Below, in pieces: positions 7,926 through 16,109 of a stretch of DNA of 64,000 nucleotides. Within the stretch, counting starts at the first letter, position 1. Each line of letters starts with the position of its first letter. The stretch comes from Paenibacillus tyrphae. GTDB lineage: Bacteria; Bacillota; Bacilli; Paenibacillales; NBRC-103111. The stretch covers positions 1-64,000 of the forward strand of contig NZ_JAMZAW010000017.1 of assembly GCF_024158745.1 (NCBI RefSeq), written 5' to 3'. Below the pieces are notes generated by a model. The model ran no database searches. It saw only the letters and a program-made list of their open reading frames with translations, and was not told the origin of the DNA. Made by a program: the position numbers and the translations under genes.

Positions 7926-7955
7926 ACTATACCGAGCCGCCGGCCGTTATGTCAA
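7926..7955 (-). promoter_or_regulatory. Sigma-A promoter of the ABC-F leader
   Basis: On the minus strand a perfect -35 TTGACA (7955-7950) and a -10 TATAGT (7931-7926) are separated by 18 bases. Transcription would begin near 7919, giving a leader of about 300 bases before the ABC-F start. Confidence 0.75.
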
Positions 7956-8008
7956 GCCACAAAAGGGAATAACTGTTAATCAATCACTATTGATAAGGGG
8001 GCTCTCTC

Positions 8009-8950
8009 ATGTTGAATCCGGTCGTTCCCTTCGAACCGATAAGCACCGACTCGTTTCCCAAAGGCGGCGAATGGATCGCGCAGATCAAATGGGACGGCGT
8101 GCGCATGCTGTCTTACTTCGACGGCTCCAAGGTCCAGCTCGTCAATCGAAGATTGAACAATCGGTCCTTGCAATATCCCGAATTTTTGTCCCCTTCGCGC
8201 TACTGCTCGGCCTCTTCGTTCATATTGGACGGGGAATTCATCGCCTTCGACCAACACAAGCCGTCGTTTCACGAAATTATGAAGCGGGATAGTCTAAGAA
8301 AGCAGCAAAACATCGAACTCGCCGTCTCTCAAACCCCGGTGACGTACATGATCTTCGACGTTTTGCTTTACAACGGGCAATGGGTCACCGATAAGCCCCT
8401 TTCGGAGCGGCAGCGCATTCTGCAGGAGATCGTTATCCCGCAGCCCGATGTGCAAACGGTGCAAAACTTCGCCGATCCTGACGAGCTGCTCCAGGTCATG
8501 ATCAAGCATCAGATGGAGGGCGTCGTATGCAAAAATCTGAACAGTGCGTATGCCATCGGAGGCAAGGATAAACGGTGGCAGAAGCGCAAAATATTTTACG
8601 ATCTGCTGGCCGTCGTAGGAGGCGTCACGTACCGGGACAATATCGTCAATTCGCTGCTGCTCGGCTTGTACGACGGGCAGGGCAGCCTTTACTACATCGG
8701 GCACGCTGGCACCGGGAAGGTAACGCATCAGGAGTGGCGGGACCTGACGGCACGCGTTGCGTCCATAAGGACGAAAGCGAAGCCGTTCGTGAACGAGCCC
8801 GAACGGAACAAAGACGCGTTCTGGATCGTTCCGCAAATCGTGGTGAAGGTACAGTTTATGGAGTGGACCCCGGGGCATACGATGAGGCATCCCAGTATTC
8901 AGGCATTCGTCGAGACGAACCCCAGCGAGTGCAAATTCCCTAACTCATAA
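8009..8950 (+). CDS. ATP-dependent DNA ligase, LigD ligase-domain type (stand-alone)
   Basis: This 313-residue enzyme corresponds to the adenylation plus OB-fold unit of LigD and would seal double-strand breaks with Ku. The adenylated lysine is K27 in the motif IKWDGVR; ILDGEFI, the EGVVCKN motif and the C-terminal VVKVQFMEWTPGHTMRHP block are present. There is no polymerase or phosphoesterase domain attached. The ATG follows GGGGG in GATAAGGGGG. The matching polymerase domain is a separate gene at about 13.6 kb. It is downstream of a divergent ABC-F leader. Confidence 0.92.
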   Translation: MLNPVVPFEPISTDSFPKGGEWIAQIKWDGVRMLSYFDGSKVQLVNRRLNNRSLQYPEFLSPSRYCSASSFILDGEFIAFDQHKPSFHEIMKRDSLRKQQNIELAVSQTPVTYMIFDVLLYNGQWVTDKPLSERQRILQEIVIPQPDVQTVQNFADPDELLQVMIKHQMEGVVCKNLNSAYAIGGKDKRWQKRKIFYDLLAVVGGVTYRDNIVNSLLLGLYDGQGSLYYIGHAGTGKVTHQEWRDLTARVASIRTKAKPFVNEPERNKDAFWIVPQIVVKVQFMEWTPGHTMRHPSIQAFVETNPSECKFPNS

Positions 8951-8959
8951 AAAAGCAAG

Positions 8960-9218
8960 CGGACGATTACTCGTCCACTTCAGGCTGATGAGAAAGTGGT
9001 TTTGATAAAAATAGAGATACATACGGAGGTGGGGTATCTACTGGAGGAGCGATAGCGTTCGCCTTTGTCTTCGGGAAATGTCCTTAAACAAGGCAGCTTC
9101 AATAAAAATTTCCCGATGACAACAGCGGTCGGAAGTGGATACCCCACCCCCTCGTACAACTCTATTACCTCAATTAATCACTTTCTCGACAAGCTCATCA
9201 TCGGACGATTACTCGTCC
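8960..9218 (+). mobile_element. MITE-like palindromic element, copy 1, with duplicated target
   Basis: About 215-225 bp between two direct 17-bp copies of CGGACGATTACTCGTCC (8960-8976 and 9202-9218). The body starts with GATGAGAAAGTGG and ends with the near-complement CACTTTCTCGACAAGCTCATC. Inside are paired blocks GGTGGGGTATC/GATACCCCACC and TTCGGGAAAT/ATTTCCCGA, so the whole body can fold on itself. It has the same orientation as copy 3. Joining the flanks restores one perfect 12-bp-stem terminator for the adjacent kinase gene. No transposase is encoded. Confidence 0.8.
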
Positions 9219-10663
9219 GCTTGCGGGCCTCCGCTCACCGGAAGACAAATGGTAAAACTGGAGCCTTCGCCTACCCGGCTATTCACCTCAATCGTTCCTC
9301 CGTGAAGATCCACGATCGATTTCGTAATCGACAGTCCCAGCCCGGCCCCTCCGTAAATGCGGGCGCGTGACGAGTCGATCCTGTAAAACCGTTCAAACAA
9401 GCGCGGCACATGCTCCTCTGGGATACCGCTGCCGTTATCCTGGACCGTCAGTAGGGCCTCTTCCTTCGTTTGCTCCAGTGAAACGCAGATGATACCCTCA
9501 GCTGAATCCGTATGCTGAACGGCGTTATGGAACAAATTGAGCAGCACTTGCTTGATTTTGTCTTTGTCGATACAGGCGAACACGTCAGGCTGAACGGAGA
9601 ACTGCACGTTCCTTGCACCGGCAAGCAGCCGCAGCTGCGGTTCCATTTCATCGACGATATCGCTCAGCGATTCTTCCTTCAAGTCGACGGTCGGATGACG
9701 ATCCAAGCGGGCCAAAAGCAGCAGATCCCGGACCAGCTTGTTTAAGCGCTCCGACTCGCCGTACATGCTTCTGAGCGCTTTGTCCAGCTGATCCGGCTTC
9801 TGGGCCGCTCCGCGCAGCAGCACCTCCAGAAAGCCGTGAATCGACGTAAGCGGCGTCCGCAGCTCGTGCGAGGCATCCGCAATAAAACGCCGCATCTGCT
9901 CCTTCGCTTCCTTCTCCGTTTCGAACGAAGCTTCCAGCCGCTCCAGCATCCGGTTGAACGACCGGGAGAGCCGATCGATCTCCAGCTGGCCTTGATGCGC
10001 CGGCACCCGTTCGTCCAGCTTCCCTGCATCGATCTGCTCCACGGTTTCGATCATGTTGGATAGCGGGACAAGGGTCCTGCGCAAAACGGGAAGAAATGCG
10101 GCAACCCCTATCCCCAGCGCAGCCGCGGCCAAAGCCAGGAAGGTCCAAAGCTGACTGAGCAGCACATCCCGAATCGGCTCCATGCTCGTACTGATCTGCG
10201 CAAGTCGTCCGCGCGGAGCGATCCGCTGCAGAACGACCAGTTGGTCCATCCCCTTGTCGTCCCTGACGATCCGAAAGTGCGGCTGCCTTTGCTCCCGCCC
10301 CAAAGCTTCCCGGTACTCCTCGGCGGAAAGCCGCGGCACGGAGCCGGCGCGGGGATTGTTCGTGACGACCCGGAAGCTGTCGCCCGGCCCGACAAACGCC
10401 AGCGAAGCTTCGGGCAGAAAAGGCCCCCTTGCTCGGCCGTTGTCGAAATTCGGATTCGCCCATATATCCAGCGGAATGGAAAAAAATTGGCTTTGGATGC
10501 TGGCGACCTTATTTTTAATCAAAAATTGCTCCATGAACACATATTGCAGCACGCCGATCAACAGCAGCAATCCCGCCAAAATAAACAGAGAACGGGACAG
10601 GAGCTGAAGACGAAGCGAGCGGGGCGCGAAGATACGCCGTATCCGGTGCCATCCCCGCCTCAT
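9209..10663 (-). CDS. Sensor histidine kinase (two-component system 1)
   Basis: A membrane-bound kinase of 484 residues. The first membrane helix is near 22-45, an extracellular sensor of about 120 residues follows, then a second helix near 170-195, HAMP, HisKA with the phospho-accepting H266 (ASHELRTPL) and HATPase with N, G1 and G2 boxes. Its ATG overlaps the stop of the response regulator as ATGA. The last codons and the TAA lie inside the palindrome duplicated by the neighbouring element. The signal is unknown. Confidence 0.9.
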   Translation of the reverse strand: MRRGWHRIRRIFAPRSLRLQLLSRSLFILAGLLLLIGVLQYVFMEQFLIKNKVASIQSQFFSIPLDIWANPNFDNGRARGPFLPEASLAFVGPGDSFRVVTNNPRAGSVPRLSAEEYREALGREQRQPHFRIVRDDKGMDQLVVLQRIAPRGRLAQISTSMEPIRDVLLSQLWTFLALAAAALGIGVAAFLPVLRRTLVPLSNMIETVEQIDAGKLDERVPAHQGQLEIDRLSRSFNRMLERLEASFETEKEAKEQMRRFIADASHELRTPLTSIHGFLEVLLRGAAQKPDQLDKALRSMYGESERLNKLVRDLLLLARLDRHPTVDLKEESLSDIVDEMEPQLRLLAGARNVQFSVQPDVFACIDKDKIKQVLLNLFHNAVQHTDSAEGIICVSLEQTKEEALLTVQDNGSGIPEEHVPRLFERFYRIDSSRARIYGGAGLGLSITKSIVDLHGGTIEVNSRVGEGSSFTICLPVSGGPQADE

Positions 10664-11343
10664 CCGAGATCTACCCGGTAGCCCGATCCCCGGAGAGTCC
10701 GAATGATCCGGTGCTCCTTGTCGTTCAATTTATCGCGGAGCGAGCGGATGTACACTTCGACGATATTGTCCTCCCCGCCGAAATCGTATCCCCAGACCTT
10801 GTCCAAAATGACCGTTTTACTCAGGACCAAGCCATGATTGACGACCAGAAAAGACAGCAGCTCGTATTCCGTCGGCGAAAGCTCCAGCACCCGGTCTTCA
10901 TAGCGGATTTCTTTGCGGCGGTCGTCGATGCGAAACGGCCCGTACGCCACCTCCGCGAACAGATGGGGAAACTGGTTGCGCAGCCGCGCATAAATCCGGG
11001 CCAGCAGCTCCTCGAAGCTGAACGGCTTGACCATATAGTCGTCGGCCCCGAGCGTCAGTCCCTTGACCCGGTCTTCGACTTCTTCCTTGGCCGTCAGCAT
11101 AATGATAGCGACGTGCTCGGTTTTCTTCAGCATCCGGCACACCTCAAACCCGTCCATACCGGGCATCATGACGTCCAGAATGACGATGTGCGGCCGGGCT
11201 TGCTTGGCTAGCGTGACGGCTGTAAATCCGTCCGGCGCAGTAAAAACTTCAAAGCCTTCGTTTTGCAGGCCCAGCTCCAAAAACTGGATAATATTCGGTT
11301 CGTCGTCGACGATTAATATTTTTACGCCTTTGATTGGCTGCAT
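10660..11343 (-). CDS. OmpR/PhoB-family response regulator (system 1)
   Basis: A 227-residue transcription regulator with an N-terminal receiver domain (VDDEPN, phospho-acceptor in VILDVMMPGMDG, KPFSFEELLARI) and a C-terminal winged helix ending RTLRGSGYRVDLG. The ATG follows GGAGGGGAGGTGA, a very strong site. It is cotranscribed with the kinase and divergent from the apbE/ferric-reductase-like genes, which are candidate targets by position only. Confidence 0.92.
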   Translation of the reverse strand: MQPIKGVKILIVDDEPNIIQFLELGLQNEGFEVFTAPDGFTAVTLAKQARPHIVILDVMMPGMDGFEVCRMLKKTEHVAIIMLTAKEEVEDRVKGLTLGADDYMVKPFSFEELLARIYARLRNQFPHLFAEVAYGPFRIDDRRKEIRYEDRVLELSPTEYELLSFLVVNHGLVLSKTVILDKVWGYDFGGEDNIVEVYIRSLRDKLNDKEHRIIRTLRGSGYRVDLG

Positions 11344-11452
11344 GGTGTCACCTCCCCTCCATTGTACACCAATCCCGGCCGGTTGACGGAAGCGTACGGG
11401 ATGATTCAGCGAACTTTCAGTTTATCTTTATGTTCTTTTCATCTGCGCATTC

Positions 11453-11458
11453 TACAAT
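11453..11458 (+). promoter_or_regulatory. Possible -10 element for the 11.5-13.5 kb genes
   Basis: TACAAT lies 44 bases before the 118-residue gene; no good -35 is seen at the right distance. T-rich, loosely repeated segments just upstream could be binding sites for the divergent response regulator, but I cannot define a box. Confidence 0.3.
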
Positions 11459-11501
11459 AAACGCATTCCGCTAAACCATCTCCCCGGGGAGTGAACACTC
11501 G

Positions 11502-11858
11502 ATGAAAACAACGAAATGGACCAAGTGGCAGCTAGGCATCATCGGCGCAGTGGGGGTCGCCTTTTTGTTCCGCGAGGTGAAGGATAGTCCTAATTTCGCG
11601 CTGGCCGCGCAGCAGCATCAACCGCAAGACAAGTCGCTAACTGCCCAGGAAGCGCAGCAGCAGGACCCCGTGATGCAGGAATGGAGAAGCCCGAGCTGGG
11701 GCCGGGCGAGCGATTCCGATTCCAATGCGGGCTCCGTAAAACGCCGGAATCGATCGAATCGTACGGATGCCGGGCATTTTGGCGGCAGCTCCTCCAGCAC
11801 GCCAGAAGCGGCGCCCCCGGGTGATACGACCATGAGAACAAGAACGGGACGTTCGTAG
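11502..11858 (+). CDS. Hypothetical protein with N-terminal membrane anchor
   Basis: A 118-residue protein of unknown function. A short hydrophobic segment (LGIIGAVGVAFLF) near residues 11-23 could be an uncleaved anchor, followed by a Gln-, Ser-, Arg- and Gly-rich low-complexity tail that is probably extracellular. ATG follows GGGGAGTGA. It precedes apbE and a heme-type ferric-reductase-like protein, so a link to an extracytoplasmic redox system is possible but unproven. Confidence 0.7.
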   Translation: MKTTKWTKWQLGIIGAVGVAFLFREVKDSPNFALAAQQHQPQDKSLTAQEAQQQDPVMQEWRSPSWGRASDSDSNAGSVKRRNRSNRTDAGHFGGSSSSTPEAAPPGDTTMRTRTGRS

Positions 11859-11913
11859 GGAAAAGAGCTGATTTTACCTGAAAGAAATACTGCACCACAC
11901 ATCCTTTCGGGCG

Positions 11914-12855
11914 ATGAATACGGATATGGATGTAGCGTACCTCGGCTGCCCGGATATCCTCGATCTGGAAGATCAGGTCCGCGATTGGTTCGAATTCGCC
12001 GAAGAACGGTTCAGCCGTTTCCGGCCGCAAAGCGAGCTTTCCTATCTCAATCGTTCGGCCGGTCGAATCTGCATGGTTTCGGGGACGATGCTGGAGGTGT
12101 TGGGGTTAGCGGAATCGTACCGCAAACGGACGGACGGCATGTTCAATCCGTTTATTTTGAAAGCTCTGAAAGCGGCGGGATACGATGCTACCTTCGATCA
12201 AGTCCGTCAACGGGAGGATCACTGGAATACATCTGAACCTGACTCTACCAGCATGGACGAAACCTGGGAGCTTGACGCCGCGATGAAATCCGTTCGTCTC
12301 CGGCCGCAGGCGGAGATCGATCTGGGCGGCATCGTCAAAGGCTGGGCCGTCAGCCGTTTGGCACGTTGGATGCGGGAGGTTTGGGCTGTGCCGTGCGGCA
12401 TGGTCAATGCCGGAGGTGATCTGGCCGTCTGGGGAGCATCCCATCGCGATAAGGAACAAAGCTGGCTGATCGGAATCCAGAATCCGTGGAATCCGGGCGA
12501 AGACGCAGGGGTTCTGCATTTAGGGGAAGGCGCGGCGGCGACGTCAAGTACACTGGGCAGACAGTGGCTGACCCATGGCAGCGTCATGCATCATTTGATT
12601 GACCCCCGCACGATGTCCCCGAGCCGGAGCGACGTCGTACAATGCACCGTAGCCGGGAGTGATACGGTCGAATGCGAGATTTGGGCCAAGACGATGTGCA
12701 TCGCCGGTCTCGAGCATGGCTTGTCCCTGTTTCGAGCCGAAGCCGCTGGCTGTGAAGCGCTTGTCTTTTTGCGGGACGGACGCATTCATTTCATTGGAGC
12801 TAACGCCTCGCCGGCAGTCCGCTGGCAGCTTCCGACAGCAACGCTTAGACATTGA
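11914..12855 (+). CDS. apbE: FAD:protein FMN transferase (ApbE family)
   Basis: ApbE enzymes attach FMN covalently to threonine or serine of target flavoproteins outside the membrane. The protein shows MNTDMDV, SELSYLNRSAG, DGMFNPF, EIDLGGIVKGWAV, NAGGDLAVWG and HHLIDPRTM, the usual chain of motifs. The annotated ATG lacks a good ribosome site, and the in-frame bases just upstream read like the family N-terminus (HTSFRA) before a stop at 11869, so the real start may be a CTG near 11878 or 11890, or a small frameshift has occurred. It is followed by a ferric-reductase-like gene. Confidence 0.88.
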   Translation: MNTDMDVAYLGCPDILDLEDQVRDWFEFAEERFSRFRPQSELSYLNRSAGRICMVSGTMLEVLGLAESYRKRTDGMFNPFILKALKAAGYDATFDQVRQREDHWNTSEPDSTSMDETWELDAAMKSVRLRPQAEIDLGGIVKGWAVSRLARWMREVWAVPCGMVNAGGDLAVWGASHRDKEQSWLIGIQNPWNPGEDAGVLHLGEGAAATSSTLGRQWLTHGSVMHHLIDPRTMSPSRSDVVQCTVAGSDTVECEIWAKTMCIAGLEHGLSLFRAEAAGCEALVFLRDGRIHFIGANASPAVRWQLPTATLRH

Positions 12856-12880
12856 AAAAACGATTAAAGGAGGCGCCAAC

Positions 12881-13453
12881 ATGATTCCATGGATCGTCGA
12901 TTGGCCCGTTTGGCAGATCATTCGGGTAACAGGCATCGTTTCTTTCGTCTGCCTTTCACTGGGGATCGCTTTTGGCATCATTTATAGTTATCCGGTATGG
13001 CTGGCAAAAAGCAAAGCGAAGCTATTCAAACTGCATCAGCTTTTCAACCATGCCGGCATCGTGCTTATGCTTTTGCACGCCGTTTTCCCGGTGATCAGCA
13101 CGTACATGCCGTTTTCCTGGACGGATGTGCTGCTCCCTTTTGCCGCGAAGCATGAACCGGTCCTTACCGGACTCGGGACACTGGCCGTTTACGGGCTGCT
13201 GGTCATTTTATTGTCGACGGATCTTCGCAGCGCCATCGGCAAAAAGCTTTGGCATTTGATCCATTTGCTGTCTTATCCGATCTTTATTTTGGTCGCGGTA
13301 CACGGCTTTTTCCTCGGCTCGGATACGGCAATGGCCGCAATCCGTTGGACCTATATCGGTTCGCTCATTTTGATCGGGCTTCTTACGATCGGGCGTTTGA
13401 TGTTCCTATCCTCTCCGGGAGCGGCCGCGAAGAAAGAAAAACGGCTCGTTTAG
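12881..13453 (+). CDS. Ferric reductase-like transmembrane protein
   Basis: A 190-residue integral membrane protein with about five to six helices. Histidines at HQLFNHAGIVLMLLH and HLIHLLSYP are arranged as in heme-b-binding ferric reductase-like domains (YedZ/MsrQ group). The ATG follows AAAGGAGG; the longer open frame upstream overlaps apbE and is discarded. With apbE it probably forms a membrane electron-transfer module, an inference from context. Confidence 0.85.
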   Translation: MIPWIVDWPVWQIIRVTGIVSFVCLSLGIAFGIIYSYPVWLAKSKAKLFKLHQLFNHAGIVLMLLHAVFPVISTYMPFSWTDVLLPFAAKHEPVLTGLGTLAVYGLLVILLSTDLRSAIGKKLWHLIHLLSYPIFILVAVHGFFLGSDTAMAAIRWTYIGSLILIGLLTIGRLMFLSSPGAAAKKEKRLV

Positions 13454-13554
13454 GCCGCATTCGGATGTTAAAAAGGAAGGGGCGGGATATACTAACTAAC
13501 AAACCATCGGTGCGTTGAACGCTTACGCCCCATGACAAACAGGAGGGATGGCCG

Positions 13555-14460
13555 ATGCCCGCACCCGCCAAATATCCGAAAACGAAAGGCACGCTGGTCG
13601 TCGAAGGCCGGGAGCTGACGGTGACGAATCCGGATAAGCCGCTGTGGCCGGAAAAGAAGATTACGAAAGCGATGTATTTGCAAAAGCTCGCCGAACTGTC
13701 CCCTTACCTGCTGACGTATTGCCGCGACCGTTACCTGACGACCATCCGATTTCCCCATGGCTGGAACGACAAGTCGTTTTACCAGAAAAATGCCCCTGAG
13801 CCGACACCCGATTTCGTCAAGACGGCGATGCTGGAATCGATCCGCTACGTTCATCTGGATTCCCTGCCGACGCTGCTGTGGCTGGGGAATTTGGCCTGTC
13901 TGGAGTTTCATCCCTCGTTCCACCGGATCGGCGAGACGCTTCCCGTCGAATGGGTGATCGATATTGACCCGAGCGTCGATCCCGAGCCGCGCATTATGGA
14001 GGCGGCCCATATTATCGGGAGCATTCTGGACGGCATGAACATCCGGTCCGTGCCGAAAACGTCCGGCGCCACGGGCGTGCAAATCTACGTCCCGATTGCC
14101 CGGGAACGCGGCTATACGTTCGAGCAGCTCCGGCGGATCGGACAGTTCGTCGCCACGTTCGCGGTGCAAAAATACCCGAAGCTGTTCACCGTCGAGCGGC
14201 TTAAAAAAGACCGCGGCACCTTGATTTACATCGATTATCTCCAGCACTGGTACGGCAAAACGCTATCCGCTCCCTATACGCCGCGAGCCCGCAAGGATGC
14301 CACGGTATCGACTCCGCTGACTTGGGACGAAGTGGCGCTCCGCCCCGATCCCCGGGACTTTCACCTGCTGAACATCATGCAGCGGCTGCAGCAAAAAGGA
14401 GACCTGATCGCTCAAGTCCCCCCGCAGCAGTTGGATCACGTGCTGTCCTTTATTCGTTAG
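13555..14460 (+). CDS. LigD-type NHEJ polymerase domain protein (stand-alone)
   Basis: This 301-residue protein matches the archaeo-eukaryotic primase-like polymerase domain of LigD, which fills and extends ends during end joining. Visible features are TNPDKPLWPE at the N-terminus, the RFPHGW block, CLEFHPSF, the metal-binding VIDIDPS motif, KTSGATGVQIYVPI and the distal IDYLQH aspartate. No ligase domain is attached. ATG follows AGGAGGG. Together with ku and the separate ligase it would complete a split Ku-LigD system. Confidence 0.92.
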   Translation: MPAPAKYPKTKGTLVVEGRELTVTNPDKPLWPEKKITKAMYLQKLAELSPYLLTYCRDRYLTTIRFPHGWNDKSFYQKNAPEPTPDFVKTAMLESIRYVHLDSLPTLLWLGNLACLEFHPSFHRIGETLPVEWVIDIDPSVDPEPRIMEAAHIIGSILDGMNIRSVPKTSGATGVQIYVPIARERGYTFEQLRRIGQFVATFAVQKYPKLFTVERLKKDRGTLIYIDYLQHWYGKTLSAPYTPRARKDATVSTPLTWDEVALRPDPRDFHLLNIMQRLQQKGDLIAQVPPQQLDHVLSFIR

Positions 14461-14480
14461 CCCTGGAAACCGGCGCCGCA

Positions 14481-14499
14481 CCGCTTATCAGAAAAGCGG
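14481..14499 (-). terminator. Short hairpin at the cls stop codon
   Basis: CCGCTT and AAGCGG form a 6-bp stem whose loop includes the cls TGA stop. There is no U-tract, so termination ability is doubtful. It is noted because of the repeated pattern of stop codons in hairpin loops. Confidence 0.35.
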
Positions 14500-15918
14500 C
14501 GACAGGAGCCGCGCAATGACTTCCTTCCCCTTCTGCCAGCGGGAGCGCTTCTCGAACGCCTCCAGCTTCACCTCGCGGCTTTCCTTCAAATCAAGAATAA
14601 AATCGGTTTCCAGCCGGTGAATCGTCTCTTTGTCGAACAATACGGCGTTCAGCTCGAAGTTGTTGTAAAAGCTGCGCATATCCATATTCGCGGTGCCGAC
14701 CGAAGCGAGCAGATCGTCGATCAGAATGACCTTCGCGTGGATAAAGCCTTTTTGATAAGCATAGAAGCGGACTCCGGCCTGCATCAACTCCTCCAGATAC
14801 GACAGGGAAGCATAGTTCACAATGCGCGAATCGGCTTTTTGCGGGAAAATGATCCGGACGTCCACCCCGCTGATCGCCGCCGTCTTCAGCCCCATGGTAA
14901 TGCTCGGATCGGGGATGAAGTACGGGGTGGTAATGTAAATTCTTCGCTTGGCCGCCGTGATCGATGCGAAAAACATCTCCAGAACGGCATCCCAATGCGC
15001 GTCCGGTCCGCTTGAAATAATCTGTACGGGCTTGCGCCCTGCGCAATCGTGCTCGGGAAAAAATTCCGAGTCCGCCAGCCGCTTTCCGCTCACAAACATC
15101 CAGTCGGTCAGAAACGTATACTGCAGCGAATAGACCGCATCGCCTTCCAGCTCCAAATGCGTATCCCGCCAGTACCCCAGCTTGGGATTCGCCCCCAGGT
15201 ATTCGTCTCCGATGTTGATTCCTCCGAGAAAGCCGCGGACTCCGTCAATGACGACGATTTTCCGGTGATTCCGGTAATTCATCCGCTTGTCGAAAAAAGC
15301 AATCACCGCCGGCAAAAAGAAGTACACCTCGCATCCGGCCTGCTTCAGCTCTTGCACGAACCGGCTGTCGAGCTGGTAGCTGCCGATGCCGTCGAAGATG
15401 CAGCGCACCTTCACGCCTTCCTGCGCCTTGCGGATCAGCAGTTCATGAAACTGCCGGCCGATGCTGTCGTTGCGAATGGTGTAGAACTCAAAGTGAATGT
15501 GCCCCTTCGCCTGCTCCATGGCAGCCAGCATCGCCGGATACGCCGCGGTGGCATCGGTCAGCACCCGCACCTCGTTATGCATCGTAATGAGGGCGCCGGG
15601 AATGTTATTGAGCAGCGAGAACAGCCTGGGCTCGTGCCGCCAGCCGCGCAGCCGGTCCTCCTCGGGCTGAAAATCCGCCGAATGCTGCTTTTTGCCGAGA
15701 TGCCGGATATCGTTCACGAGCCGCAGCCCGTTGCGCTTCACTTTTTTCCGCTGCGTGTATTCTTTGGCCAAAAAATAATACATCACAAAGCCGATGACAG
15801 GAATGAGAAACAAGACGAAAAGCCACGCCATCGCCTTGGCCGGGCGGCGAAACTCCCCGACCAGAATCGTGAGAATCTGAATGATGAATAAGGTCAGTGC
15901 GATGACGAGCCACAGCAC
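14488..15918 (-). CDS. cls: Cardiolipin synthase (phospholipase D family)
   Basis: Cls condenses two phosphatidylglycerols to cardiolipin at the membrane. Two N-terminal membrane helices are followed by two HKD motifs: NHRKIVVIDG and HAKVILIDD. The open frame extends 13 codons upstream, but a GTG at 15918 follows AAGGAGG at correct spacing and yields a hydrophobic N-terminus (VLWLVIALT), so I choose it: 476 residues, normal for the family. The gene is divergent from the Ger operon and convergent with the polymerase gene. Confidence 0.93.
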   Translation of the reverse strand: MLWLVIALTLFIIQILTILVGEFRRPAKAMAWLFVLFLIPVIGFVMYYFLAKEYTQRKKVKRNGLRLVNDIRHLGKKQHSADFQPEEDRLRGWRHEPRLFSLLNNIPGALITMHNEVRVLTDATAAYPAMLAAMEQAKGHIHFEFYTIRNDSIGRQFHELLIRKAQEGVKVRCIFDGIGSYQLDSRFVQELKQAGCEVYFFLPAVIAFFDKRMNYRNHRKIVVIDGVRGFLGGINIGDEYLGANPKLGYWRDTHLELEGDAVYSLQYTFLTDWMFVSGKRLADSEFFPEHDCAGRKPVQIISSGPDAHWDAVLEMFFASITAAKRRIYITTPYFIPDPSITMGLKTAAISGVDVRIIFPQKADSRIVNYASLSYLEELMQAGVRFYAYQKGFIHAKVILIDDLLASVGTANMDMRSFYNNFELNAVLFDKETIHRLETDFILDLKESREVKLEAFEKRSRWQKGKEVIARLLSPLF

Positions 15919-16109
15919 GCCGTCATTCCTCCTTTTAAAACAGCAGGCGCTTGCCAATCTGTTCTAGCTTTTACCTCCACCAGCCCGCCTATTCCTCATT
16001 ATGGCACAGGAACTCAACGATTTGTCATAAAATTTCGCAAATGGTGGAAAATATACAAGACACGCTCCGGCAATGCTTGGATAAGATGCCGCGGGCAGGA
16101 AGGAGTGTC

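Noticed and set aside
7819-8292. Plus-strand frame of 157 codons through the ABC-F leader into the ligase gene
   Set aside because: It has no ribosome site, overlaps the well-supported ligase gene out of frame, and the leader is better explained on the minus strand.
8986-9200. CRISPR or tandem-repeat interpretation of the repeated blocks
   Set aside because: The copies are dispersed at 9, 27.7 and 45.6 kb and are palindromic units with flanking duplications. There is no regular repeat-spacer array and no cas gene.
9209-11343. Antibiotic-resistance two-component module
   Set aside because: No resistance gene or peptide-sensing ABC transporter is adjacent. The only neighbours are redox-type genes, so the signal stays open.
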